Below, in pieces: positions 26,559 through 34,322 of a stretch of DNA of 50,245 bases. Every line of letters begins with the position of its first letter. Within the stretch, counting starts at the first letter, position 1. The translations under genes and the position numbers were made by a program. The notes beneath the pieces are model-generated. The model saw only the letters and a program-made list of their open reading frames with translations, was not told the origin of the DNA and did no database searches. This DNA comes from an uncultured Jannaschia sp. GTDB lineage: Bacteria > Pseudomonadota > Alphaproteobacteria > Rhodobacterales > Rhodobacteraceae. The stretch spans positions 1 to 50,245 of the forward strand of contig NZ_CANLTR010000025.1 in the NCBI RefSeq assembly GCF_947494055.1, read 5' to 3'.

Positions 26559-28004
26559 CTACACCACGGCGAGGTAGGGGCGCGAAGCCTTCCGCGAAGG
26601 CACGACATCGACGCTCCGATCCCCTATGATCAGTTCCCGGACCCGCTTCTCATGGTCCCCCTGCCGTTTCTTCAGGCAGGTGACCGTCCGCCGCAGGTCG
26701 TCACCGGCCTCGTCGTTCCGCAGCAACAGGGCGACGTCCGCAAAATAGCTGATGTCGAGGTCGCTGTGGTTGTTCCCTTTCAGGAGGCCATGCTGTGTTA
26801 CCGTAAGAAAGGTCAACACGTTGCGACGCGAGAGGTAAGTCAGGAGCGTATGCAATTGCGCGATGAGGTCGGCCCCGTTCGGATGGGCGCCGAGGAACCC
26901 GCTCAGGGAGTCGATGACGACGATCTCCGCCCCCTTCTCCTCGACCGTGTCGACGACCGTCTGGATGAACTCGCCCGGCGACATCTCAGCCGGCCCGAAA
27001 TGGCGGAGGATCAGCTTGCCGTCGGCCTGCTGCTGCTCCAGCTGGAACCCGAGATCCTCGGACCTGCGACGGAAGATCGCCGGCCGTTCCTCGAACAGGA
27101 ACATCGCCGCGACGCGGTCGTCCTGGGCCGCGGCGTTGGTATAGGCCGTGCACAGGGTCGACTTTCCCGTCCCGGAATGACCAGCGATCAGGCATGTCGT
27201 TCCAAGAAGCAGACCGCCGCCCAGCATCTCGTCGATCCCGTCGATTCCGCAGAGGATCTCCTCGTCCGACAGGATGTCCTCGGCGTCCCGCGGGATGACG
27301 CGCGGAAACACGGACAACCCGCCCGTCCGGATCGTGAGGCTGTGATTCCCCTCGGTGAAGACCTGACCGCGCATCTTTCCCACGTGGACCTGCCGCATGG
27401 TCGCCCCGTAGGCGGGGTTCTCCAACTCGAGGAAGATCGTGCCATTCACGATCCCTTCGAGCTGGCGGTCCCCCAGCGTCTCGTCGGAATAGTCCAGGGC
27501 GAGCGCCGTGGCGCCGAGACGCGCGACCGTATCGCGCAACAGCAGCAGTTCCCGGCGATAGCTCAACGGATCCTGCGCCAACAGGCGCATCTCGAAGAGC
27601 GAGTCGATGACGACCCGTTCGGCACCCGATTTCGAGAGCAGCGTCTCGAGCTTGTGCCCGGCCTCGGAGAGTTCCGCATCGGACGTGTCGATAACCGTCT
27701 GCCGGTCCCCGAGGCCGGGCGCGAGGTTCACGGCCGAGATCTCCTCGATCGCGATCCCGTCCAGATCGAAACCATGCGACGCGGCAATTCGCTCGAGATC
27801 GGACCGATTCTCCAACATCGTGACGAACAGCGTCCGCTCGCCACGGCGCTGTCCTTCCAACAGGAATTGCAGTCCGAGGGTCGTCTTCCCGGTGCCCGGC
27901 GCCCCACCGACGAAGTAAAGCCCACGGGGCGGAAGCCCGCCACGAAGGACGTCGTCCAGCCCAGGCACGCCCACGGGGACGAGAGCATCCCGATCTTGAT
28001 CCAT
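26559..28004 (-). CDS. KaiC-like two-domain RecA-fold ATPase
   Basis: A 481-residue protein with two tandem KaiC domains. Walker A motifs are GAPGTGKTT (about residue 35) and GHSGTGKST (about residue 275), and Walker B appears twice as VVIDSL. The catalytic Glu pair is kept in the second domain (FLFEERPAIF), whereas the first domain reads VTMLENRSDL and has lost one of the pair, so the two halves probably differ in activity. No kaiA or kaiB is present. The gene is followed by an HWE kinase and divergent from the Phd-PAS protein, so a signalling role is more likely than a clock. Confidence 0.92.
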   Translation of the reverse strand: MDQDRDALVPVGVPGLDDVLRGGLPPRGLYFVGGAPGTGKTTLGLQFLLEGQRRGERTLFVTMLENRSDLERIAASHGFDLDGIAIEEISAVNLAPGLGDRQTVIDTSDAELSEAGHKLETLLSKSGAERVVIDSLFEMRLLAQDPLSYRRELLLLRDTVARLGATALALDYSDETLGDRQLEGIVNGTIFLELENPAYGATMRQVHVGKMRGQVFTEGNHSLTIRTGGLSVFPRVIPRDAEDILSDEEILCGIDGIDEMLGGGLLLGTTCLIAGHSGTGKSTLCTAYTNAAAQDDRVAAMFLFEERPAIFRRRSEDLGFQLEQQQADGKLILRHFGPAEMSPGEFIQTVVDTVEEKGAEIVVIDSLSGFLGAHPNGADLIAQLHTLLTYLSRRNVLTFLTVTQHGLLKGNNHSDLDISYFADVALLLRNDEAGDDLRRTVTCLKKRQGDHEKRVRELIIGDRSVDVVPSRKASRPYLAVV

Positions 28005-28115
28005 CGAACCTTCCCTCTAGAAACCCGAGCATCGCATCTCGTGCCGGACGGGATTTTATGTATAATTCGCAAAACGAACCCTCGCACCGGAACATTTTAC
28101 ACGGATTTTTTCTTC

Positions 28116-28130
28116 GTACAATTCCGTACA
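28116..28130. promoter_or_regulatory. Direct GTACA repeats upstream of the Phd-PAS gene
   Basis: GTACA at 28116-28120 and 28126-28130, one helical turn apart, in the divergent KaiC/Phd-PAS promoter region. YefM-type antitoxins recognise TGTACA cores, so these may be autoregulatory sites. This is inference. Confidence 0.3.
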
Positions 28131-28160
28131 TATTCGCGATCGGAAACTGGACAGGCAGGT

Positions 28161-29063
28161 ATGGATGACCATCCCAAGCAGCGTCTGACGGCGGCAGAAG
28201 CCACCCGCAACTTCGGCCGCCTCCGCGAGCTTGCCGCGCAATCACCGGTCATCGTCACGCATCACGGGCGCGACAAGCTGACGATCCTGAGCATGGAGGA
28301 CTACGCAAAGCTCTGCGGACAGCCGCAGCATCAGGACGATTCCGCTCAACGCCGCAAACTGCTTCTGATCCTCGACAGCATTTCGGAAGGCTACATCTCG
28401 CTCGATCCGGAATGGCGGTATGTCACGATAAACCGGGTCGCAGAGTTGTTCCTTGGCCAATCGCGGGAAGAGCTCATCGGTCGCGTCTGGTCGGACGCCT
28501 TTCCGTCGATCAAGGGGACCCACGCCGAAACGCAGCTTCGCCGCGCCATGCATCACGGCGAGGAGGTGTCCTTCGAATGGGCCTCGGTCGTTCACAAGGG
28601 CCGGCGCATCCATGCCCGGGCCTTTCCGCTTCCCGTCCCGACCGGCGGCATCGGCGTCCTGTTCAGCAACCTCGGCGAGATGGAGCGGCTGGAGACACAG
28701 GGACGCCTCCAGCGGGCGGGCCTTCGACACCTGCTTGGCGAACTGCCCGGCTGGGCGACCTTCGCCTATGACGGTGATGGTATCGTGCTTCAGTGGCCGG
28801 AGAGCGCGGCTTCCGTACTGGGCTGGGCCGAACACGAGATCATGGGCCAGTCGATCGAGCGTTTGTTCACGCCAGCCGATCTGGCGGCAGGCCGTCCGTG
28901 GAGCGAGATGTCGGCAGCCCGCCGCGACGGCAGGTGCGAGGCCGACGCGTCGTTCCAGCATCGCAGCGGCGCGGCAGTAACCCTACGCAGCATCCTCATC
29001 GCCCCACCGGACTGCCCCGGACAGTTCCTGCGGATCGTCAGACGTCGATCAGATATTGCTTAG
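28161..29063 (+). CDS. Phd/YefM-type DNA-binding domain fused to PAS domains
   Basis: A 300-residue protein. Residues 1-52 (RLTAAEATRNFGRLRELAAQ, PVIVTHHGRDKLTILSMEDY) match the Phd/YefM antitoxin DNA-binding fold. Residues about 62-175 form a PAS domain (ILDSISEGYISLDPEWRYVT, REELIGRVWSDAFP), and residues about 190-298 form a second PAS-like domain (WATFAYDGDGIVLQWPESAA, LGWAEHEIMGQSIERLFTP). No toxin gene follows it, so the antitoxin fold is probably reused as a transcription factor under PAS control. ATG at 28161 follows aggcaggt. It is divergent from the KaiC-HWE operon. Confidence 0.85.
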   Translation: MDDHPKQRLTAAEATRNFGRLRELAAQSPVIVTHHGRDKLTILSMEDYAKLCGQPQHQDDSAQRRKLLLILDSISEGYISLDPEWRYVTINRVAELFLGQSREELIGRVWSDAFPSIKGTHAETQLRRAMHHGEEVSFEWASVVHKGRRIHARAFPLPVPTGGIGVLFSNLGEMERLETQGRLQRAGLRHLLGELPGWATFAYDGDGIVLQWPESAASVLGWAEHEIMGQSIERLFTPADLAAGRPWSEMSAARRDGRCEADASFQHRSGAAVTLRSILIAPPDCPGQFLRIVRRRSDIA

Positions 29064-29610
29064 ACGCCAGAACCCGGATTACTTTGGCTTGGCTTCGACC
29101 GATGAACCGCACCAAACGGTTTCGCTATCGTTTCCTCGCAGTGTCCCGGCAGGTAAAGACATGCACGTTCATGATCGCGTCGAGCCGATAATCGCGGCGC
29201 ACGCTGATCCTATCCAAGAGCGCGACCTGACCGGACGATTGGTGCCGCAGCTGCAGGGCATTGAGTAAGATGCATAGGCTCGGCATCGTGCGTTGCGTTC
29301 GGCAGCGTCTTAGGGGGCTCGTCCGGGCGCCGGAACCATCGTGACGCGCCGCCCCGATCCCAAGCTCTACCGCGAGTTCGTGCGTCAGTCGCCGTAGGGA
29401 CGGAGCGCGGCACGATCCCGAATGCGGCGCGACGCAGGCGTTGGCGCGGCCAAGCAAATGCGAGAACGGGCGATGAGAACCCGCAAGGCTCAGAGTTCAT
29501 AGGAGCCGCGTACCCGACCTGCGGAGGCAAATTACACTACTCGGAAAAGTCGTCGATCTCGGTCGGGCCTGCCCGCATCTGCGGCCGGTCGGACAAATGG
29601 CACCGATCGC
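29064..29610. other. Gene-free gap between the Phd-PAS gene and pcaB
   Basis: No frame with homology or a good ribosome-binding site is seen on either strand; the open frames are short and rich in Arg/Pro/Ser, as expected by chance at this GC content. No clear terminator for the pob-pca operon is visible here. Confidence 0.45.
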
Positions 29611-30678
29611 TCAGGCAGGGCTGGGCGCGGAACGTCCGATACGGTCGATCCGCCGGCACAAGGCATCGGCAGCCGTCAGGGAGCGGCCCGTCGTGCGTGC
29701 CATCTGCGGCAGGACCATCCATTCCAGCGCCCAAGCCGCGCCCGACCGCTCCTGTTCGTGGATCAGAGCCTGATGCATGGCCGAGACTTGCACGGCATTG
29801 AACCGCGCCAGCGTCACGAGCAGTTCGGCCAGTATGGGGTTCTGCTTGTGCTTCATTGCCGAGGAGCCGCCCCCGCCGGTCAGGACGATCTCGTCGACAC
29901 CCTGCTGGGCCATGAGGCAGATGTCCTGCCCCATCTTGCCCAGCGTGCCCGAGATCAGCGACAGGCAACCGGCATACTCGGCGATGCCGTCCCGCATGGC
30001 ATGCCAGGAGACCGGCACAGCCGCGAGATGCAGCTCTGCCGCGACAGAGGCCACGATGGCCTCCGCGTCGGTGCCGAGTTCGGATCGGTCGCCGACCGCT
30101 CCGCCGATCTGGGCCCGCTCGACGATCGGCCGAAGCCTCGAAATCCGGGCGCGATGGTCTTCGAGAGGCAGCATCCAGCTCCGAATCCTGTCGGCCACGG
30201 TGATCGGTAGCGCGGCCTGCATCCGCGTACGTCCCATGAGCCGGTCCTCGCCGAATGTCTCCACCAACCGGGACAAGGTCGCCGACAGGGCATGGAGGCG
30301 TGTATCGAGCAGGTTCGAGGTCGCCCGCAGGGTCAGGACGAGCGCCGTATCTAGGACGTCCTGCGACGTCGATCCGGTGTGGATCATTACGGGATCGAAC
30401 GCGCCCTGCCGCAACCGCTCGACGAGGGCAGGGACGGGCAGCCCGTCGCGCGCGGTTCCCTCCCGCAGCGACGCGATGTCCGGCGACGTGGCGAGGATGG
30501 CGCGGGCTGTCGTATCTGCCACGTCCGGATCGATCCGGCCGACCCGGCCCAACGCGCGGGTCCAGGCGGCCTCGAAGGCCAGCATGTGCCGCATCTGCGC
30601 GTCGGGGGACCAGAGATCCGCCATCTCGTCGTCGCCGAACAGGCCGCCGAGCCAGGGATGGTCGAAGATTCCGGTCAC
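29611..30678 (-). CDS. pcaB: 3-carboxy-cis,cis-muconate cycloisomerase
   Basis: A 355-residue enzyme of the aspartase/fumarase superfamily that converts 3-carboxy-cis,cis-muconate to 4-carboxymuconolactone. The superfamily signature GGGGSSAMKHKQNP is intact; MIHTGSTSQDVLDTALVL and EIVLTGG support PcaB. GTG at 30678 is taken as the start because GTGA overlaps the pcaD stop by 4 bases and the protein then begins with TGIFDHPWLGGLFGD. It is the last gene of the pob-pca operon. Its length is shorter than the roughly 450 residues of pseudomonad PcaB but as often seen in alphaproteobacteria. Confidence 0.92.
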   Translation of the reverse strand: MTGIFDHPWLGGLFGDDEMADLWSPDAQMRHMLAFEAAWTRALGRVGRIDPDVADTTARAILATSPDIASLREGTARDGLPVPALVERLRQGAFDPVMIHTGSTSQDVLDTALVLTLRATSNLLDTRLHALSATLSRLVETFGEDRLMGRTRMQAALPITVADRIRSWMLPLEDHRARISRLRPIVERAQIGGAVGDRSELGTDAEAIVASVAAELHLAAVPVSWHAMRDGIAEYAGCLSLISGTLGKMGQDICLMAQQGVDEIVLTGGGGSSAMKHKQNPILAELLVTLARFNAVQVSAMHQALIHEQERSGAAWALEWMVLPQMARTTGRSLTAADALCRRIDRIGRSAPSPA

Positions 30679-31463
30679 GACAGTGATCCGTGAAATTCCG
30701 TCAGCAGCGCCGTCAGGTGCCCCGGCGCCTCGATGCAGGGCAGATGTCCCACGTCCGTGAGGCAGACGAACCTCGACCCGGCGATCATTCGCGCCAGCCC
30801 TTCGACGACTGCCGGCGGCGTCGCCTCGTCCGCGGACCCGGCAACGCACAGCGTCGGCACGTGCAACATGGATGTCGTCCTTGACAGATCGGCGACGCAG
30901 ATCGCCTCGCACGTGCGGGCATAGCCCTCGGCGGGCGTTCGCGCGAGCATCTGGCGCCAGCCCGCGCGTTCGACCGGATGGGCGGCCGCCCATGACGGCG
31001 AAAACCAGCGCGCCACGACGGCATCCGCAATCGCCTCGATCCCGTCCGCCCGAACGGCCGTGATACGGGGAGCCCACGTCTCTTCACTGCCGATCCTCGC
31101 GCCGGTGTTGCACAGCATGAGCCCCGCGACGAGATCGGGCCGTATCGCCGCCAAAGCCTGCGCAATCATGCCGCCGACCGAGACACCGCAGATCAACGCC
31201 GCCTCCAGACCGAGATGGTCCATGAGGTCGGCCAGGTCGGATGCGAGGGTCGCGATGTCGATCGGCCCTGTCTGCGAGAGGCCGTGGCCGCGTTTATCCA
31301 TCGCGAGGGTCGGAACGCTCGGGTCCAGTTTGCGACGGACGTCATCCCATATGCGCAGGTCGGTGCCGAGCGAGTTGGCGAAGACGATCGGTCGATTCCC
31401 GGCCACGCCCATGGCGTGATCGTAGTGCAAGACGACGTCGCGGGGTCTGGCGAACTGCACCAT
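30675..31463 (-). CDS. pcaD: 3-oxoadipate enol-lactonase
   Basis: A 262-residue alpha/beta hydrolase that turns 3-oxoadipate enol-lactone into 3-oxoadipate. FANSLGTDLRIWDDV is characteristic of PcaD; GVSVGGM is the nucleophile elbow, the acid lies in GSADEATPP and the His in DVGHLPCIEAP. The start overlaps nothing but lies one base after the stop of the pcaI remnant, and the 3' end overlaps pcaB by 4 bases. Confidence 0.93.
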   Translation of the reverse strand: MVQFARPRDVVLHYDHAMGVAGNRPIVFANSLGTDLRIWDDVRRKLDPSVPTLAMDKRGHGLSQTGPIDIATLASDLADLMDHLGLEAALICGVSVGGMIAQALAAIRPDLVAGLMLCNTGARIGSEETWAPRITAVRADGIEAIADAVVARWFSPSWAAAHPVERAGWRQMLARTPAEGYARTCEAICVADLSRTTSMLHVPTLCVAGSADEATPPAVVEGLARMIAGSRFVCLTDVGHLPCIEAPGHLTALLTEFHGSLS

Positions 31464-31464
31464 C

Positions 31465-31619
31465 TCAGACCTCGCGGAACACGAGATTACCCGTATCGTC
31501 TGCCTTCGAGGCCTTCACGACGCAGCGATCGGCGACGAGACCGCGCTCGAGAATGCAGGTCTTCCCGTCGAACCGCGATGACTGGCGCCCCGGACGAGGC
31601 ACCCGTATCCCCGGCGGGC
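31465..31619 (-). pseudogene. pcaI remnant (3-oxoadipate CoA-transferase subunit A, internal fragment)
   Basis: The stretch encodes RFDGKTCILERGLVADRC followed by VVKASKADDTGNLVFREV and a stop. It lines up in register with the internal segment of PcaI/ScoA CoA-transferase A subunits (family pattern: FDGK-x-x-x-LE, then ADVALIKA-x-KAD-x-x-GNL-x-R). The N-terminal roughly 110 residues, including the glycine-rich CoA loop, and the C-terminal part are missing, and no pcaJ follows. It is squeezed between the BKACE gene and pcaD, with a 16-bp tandem duplication at its upstream edge. About 50 codons survive. Confidence 0.78.
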
Positions 31620-31624
31620 GCAAC

Positions 31625-31656
31625 CCATCGCGAACATCACCCATCGCGAACATCAC
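31625..31656. repeat. 16-bp tandem duplication at the BKACE/pcaI-remnant junction
   Basis: Two perfect copies of CCATCGCGAACATCAC (31625-31640 and 31641-31656) followed by a partial third copy that reaches into the BKACE stop codon. This looks like a scar of the event that removed the rest of pcaI. Confidence 0.8.
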
Positions 31657-32526
31657 TCATCGCGACCGCAATCCCAGGATCGCGCGGGCTTCGGCCGGGT
31701 CGGCAGGACGGCGATCGTGACGGGCGGCGATCTCCACGGCCCGTTCCACGAGGGCGGCGTTGGAGGCCGCCAGCGTCGTGCGGTCCATCCGCACATTGTC
31801 CTCCAGCCCGGTTCGGAGGTGGCCGCCGGCCTCGGCCGCCCAGTCGTTGAGCTTCGCCTGTCCGGCGCCGATCCCGGCCGCGCACCATGGCGCTTCGCCG
31901 AAGAGGTATCGCTTGGTCGCGAGCATGGCCTCGAAGGCGTGGCGGTCCACGGGCATCGCGTTCCGGACGCCCATGACGAACTGGACGTAGGGGCGGCGCT
32001 CGGGATCGCGACCGTCCGGCGCGGTCGGCAGACGCCCGTCCGTCCACATCGCATGGGCCTGGTAGAGATGGCTCAGGTCGAAGCACTCGACCTCGGGCAC
32101 GACGTTGTGGGCCGCCATCTGGGAGGCCAGCCAGTCCACGAGGTCCGGCGGGTTCTCGTAGACCCGCGTCGGGAAGTTGTTCGAGCCCACCGAGAGGCTG
32201 CACATGTCGGGCCGCAGCGGGATGCAGCCGCCCCGGGCCTGCCCCGCGCCGGACCGGCCCCCGGTCGAGAGCTGGACGATCATGCCGGGGCAATGCCGCT
32301 CGATCCCCTCCTTAAGGGCCGCGAACCGGTCGGGGTCCGAAGAGGGCGTCTCGTCGTCGTTGCGTACATGGCAGTGGGCGATCGCGGCGCCCGCCTCGAA
32401 GGCGGCCTGCGTGCTTTCGACCTGCTCGGCCACGGTGATCGGAACGGCCGGATTGTCGGATTTGCGCGGCACGGAGCCGGTGATGGCGACGCAGATGATT
32501 GCGGGCGTCGATACGGTGTCAGACAT
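31657..32526 (-). CDS. Beta-keto acid cleavage enzyme (BKACE, DUF849)
   Basis: A 289-residue TIM-barrel enzyme of the BKACE/Kce family. It opens with IICVAITGSVPRKSDNP; the zinc-binding His-x-His is in AIAHCHVRNDD, and the conserved GLEDN is in TGLEDNVRMD. Family members use acetyl-CoA to cleave a beta-keto acid to acetoacetate and a shortened acyl-CoA. Inside a protocatechuate operon the obvious substrate is 3-oxoadipate, giving succinyl-CoA plus acetoacetate; this is inference. It overlaps pcaG by 8 bases, so it is co-translated, and sits directly upstream of the pcaI remnant. Confidence 0.9.
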   Translation of the reverse strand: MSDTVSTPAIICVAITGSVPRKSDNPAVPITVAEQVESTQAAFEAGAAIAHCHVRNDDETPSSDPDRFAALKEGIERHCPGMIVQLSTGGRSGAGQARGGCIPLRPDMCSLSVGSNNFPTRVYENPPDLVDWLASQMAAHNVVPEVECFDLSHLYQAHAMWTDGRLPTAPDGRDPERRPYVQFVMGVRNAMPVDRHAFEAMLATKRYLFGEAPWCAAGIGAGQAKLNDWAAEAGGHLRTGLEDNVRMDRTTLAASNAALVERAVEIAARHDRRPADPAEARAILGLRSR

Positions 32527-33145
32527 CGAAGAAAACCGTTTCCTTCGGACCCTGCAGGTGGATGTCGAAGCGCCAGACGTCGTCCTCCCCCCCCCGCGCC
32601 ATCAGGGTGGCGCGGCGCTCCCCGTGCTCGACCCGTGCCAACAGCGGATCCTCCTCGTTGGCCGGATCACCCTCGAAATAGACGCGGGTATAGAGTCCCA
32701 CGTTGATGCCGCGCGCGACGATCCAGAGGCCGATATGCGGCGCCTGCATCCGCCCGTCCGGCCAGACCACGCGCCCGGGCCTCACGGTCTCGAAGCGGTA
32801 GAGCCCGGTCTCGCCGTCGGTCGGCTGCCGGCTCCAGCCGTCGAACGCGGGATCCGACCCGTCCTCCCCGGCGAACCGTCCGTTCGCATCCGCCTGCCAC
32901 AGCTCGAGGAGCGCGTCGCGCAGCGGGGCACCGGTGCCATCGAAGACGCGCCCCTCGACGGTGATGGCTTCCCCGACATGACCGTCCCGCCGGCACGAAG
33001 CGCCGAGGTCGCGGCCGCCATACATGCCTTCGAGGCCGGCGAAGCTCGGCACGCAGCCGATATGGACATAAGGGCCACCGGTCTGGCTGGCGGTCTCGGG
33101 CAGCCAGCCAAGCGCATTGGCCCAGGGATGGGATCTTCCTTGCAT
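32519..33145 (-). CDS. pcaG: Protocatechuate 3,4-dioxygenase alpha subunit
   Basis: A 208-residue alpha subunit of the iron(III) intradiol dioxygenase that opens protocatechuate to 3-carboxy-cis,cis-muconate. LLELWQADANGRFAG and YRFETVRPGRVVWPDGRMQA, then PHIGLWIVARGINVGLYTRV, match PcaG; the Fe ligands of the beta subunit are absent, as expected. It starts directly after the pcaH stop and overlaps the BKACE gene. Confidence 0.95.
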   Translation of the reverse strand: MQGRSHPWANALGWLPETASQTGGPYVHIGCVPSFAGLEGMYGGRDLGASCRRDGHVGEAITVEGRVFDGTGAPLRDALLELWQADANGRFAGEDGSDPAFDGWSRQPTDGETGLYRFETVRPGRVVWPDGRMQAPHIGLWIVARGINVGLYTRVYFEGDPANEEDPLLARVEHGERRATLMARGGEDDVWRFDIHLQGPKETVFFDV

Positions 33146-33895
33146 CTAGAGGCCCTCCATCCGGTTCTCGAACGGCGTCTGGCGCCGTCCCCGCAGCACG
33201 ATGTCGAAGCGCCATGTGCAGGCGTCCATCGGGATCGTGGCGCTCTTGTCGAAGCGCGCCACCAGACGGTCGACCGCGGCGGCATCGGGAACCGTGTGCA
33301 GGATCGGGCAATGCGGGATCAGGGGATCGCCCTCGAAATACATCTGCGTGATCAGGCGCTGTGCGAAAGCCTCGCCGAAGACGCTGATGTGGATATGCGC
33401 GGGCCGCCAGTCATTGGCCCGGTTGGGCCAGGGATAGGCGCCCGGCTGCACCGTGCGGAAGCTGTACCAGCCGTCGTCGTCGGTCATGCACCGCCCGCAC
33501 CCGCCGAAATTGGGGTCGAGCGGGGCGAGGTAGCCGTCGCGCTTGTGACGGTAGCGACCGCCCGCATTGGCCTGCCACACCTCGATCAGCGCCCGCGGCA
33601 CCGGCCGTCCCGACCCGTCGAGCAGACGGCCCATGACGACGATGCGCGGGCCGATCGCGCTCTCCCCCGGCGCGGCGTAATTGGTCAGCAGGTCGTCGTC
33701 GCCCGGTCCCACGACGTCCGGCCCGAAGATCGGTCCCGTCGCCTCGGTGGGCGAGGCATCGAAGGAGATCGGAGCCAGCCGCGGGCTGCGCAGGACGGAG
33801 GTCTTGTAGCCGGGCGCATGGGCCGGCGGGTGGATCGAGAGGTCCCGCTGCACCAGGGCGCCCTGCGCCCCCGGCCGCTTGATCATCGTGCGCAT
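33146..33895 (-). CDS. pcaH: Protocatechuate 3,4-dioxygenase beta subunit
   Basis: A 249-residue catalytic subunit that binds the non-heme Fe(III). The ligand residues are visible: Tyr in DDGWYSFRTVQPG, Tyr in GAYPWPNRAND, and His-x-His in WRPAHIHISVFG. The intradiol signature LIEVWQANAGGRYRHKRDG is present. ATG at 33895 has a very good aaggagg 7 bases upstream and overlaps the end of pcaC by 13 bases. It works as a complex with PcaG. Confidence 0.96.
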   Translation of the reverse strand: MRTMIKRPGAQGALVQRDLSIHPPAHAPGYKTSVLRSPRLAPISFDASPTEATGPIFGPDVVGPGDDDLLTNYAAPGESAIGPRIVVMGRLLDGSGRPVPRALIEVWQANAGGRYRHKRDGYLAPLDPNFGGCGRCMTDDDGWYSFRTVQPGAYPWPNRANDWRPAHIHISVFGEAFAQRLITQMYFEGDPLIPHCPILHTVPDAAAVDRLVARFDKSATIPMDACTWRFDIVLRGRRQTPFENRMEGL

Positions 33896-34269
33896 GCGGC
33901 ATCCTCCTTCGCAAACACCTCGCGGGCCGCCTTCAGCGCAGCGTTCGCGCGGGGCACGCCGGCATAGATCGCGACATGCTGCAGCACCTCGGCGATGTCC
34001 TCGCGGCTCGCGCCGGTGCGCCGGGTCGCCTCGGCATGCATGGCGAACTCCTCGATATTGCCGAGCCCTGCCAGAAGCGCCAGCGTCAGCATCGAGCGTT
34101 CGCGGCGGGTCAGGCGGTCCGACGCCCAGACGGTGCCCCACGCGGCCTCGGTGATGAGCTCGCGGAACGGGGCGTCGAACCCGTCGCCCTCGGCGGTCGA
34201 GCGGTCCACATGCGCGTCGCCCAGCACGGCGCGCCGCACCGCCTCGCCCGTGCTTCGCCTGTCGGTCAT
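33883..34269 (-). CDS. pcaC: 4-carboxymuconolactone decarboxylase
   Basis: A 128-residue alpha-helical protein of the carboxymuconolactone decarboxylase family, converting 4-carboxymuconolactone to 3-oxoadipate enol-lactone. WGTVWASDRLTRRERSMLTL, EFAMHAEATRRTGASREDIA and VLQHVAIYAGVPRANAAL match PcaC. ATG at 34269 follows gaggagac. It lies between dctM and pcaH. Confidence 0.93.
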   Translation of the reverse strand: MTDRRSTGEAVRRAVLGDAHVDRSTAEGDGFDAPFRELITEAAWGTVWASDRLTRRERSMLTLALLAGLGNIEEFAMHAEATRRTGASREDIAEVLQHVAIYAGVPRANAALKAAREVFAKEDAACAR

Positions 34270-34322
34270 AGATGTCTCCTCCGGTGGTCTGGCAGCGATT
34301 GCTTCGCCATTGTGCACGGCCG

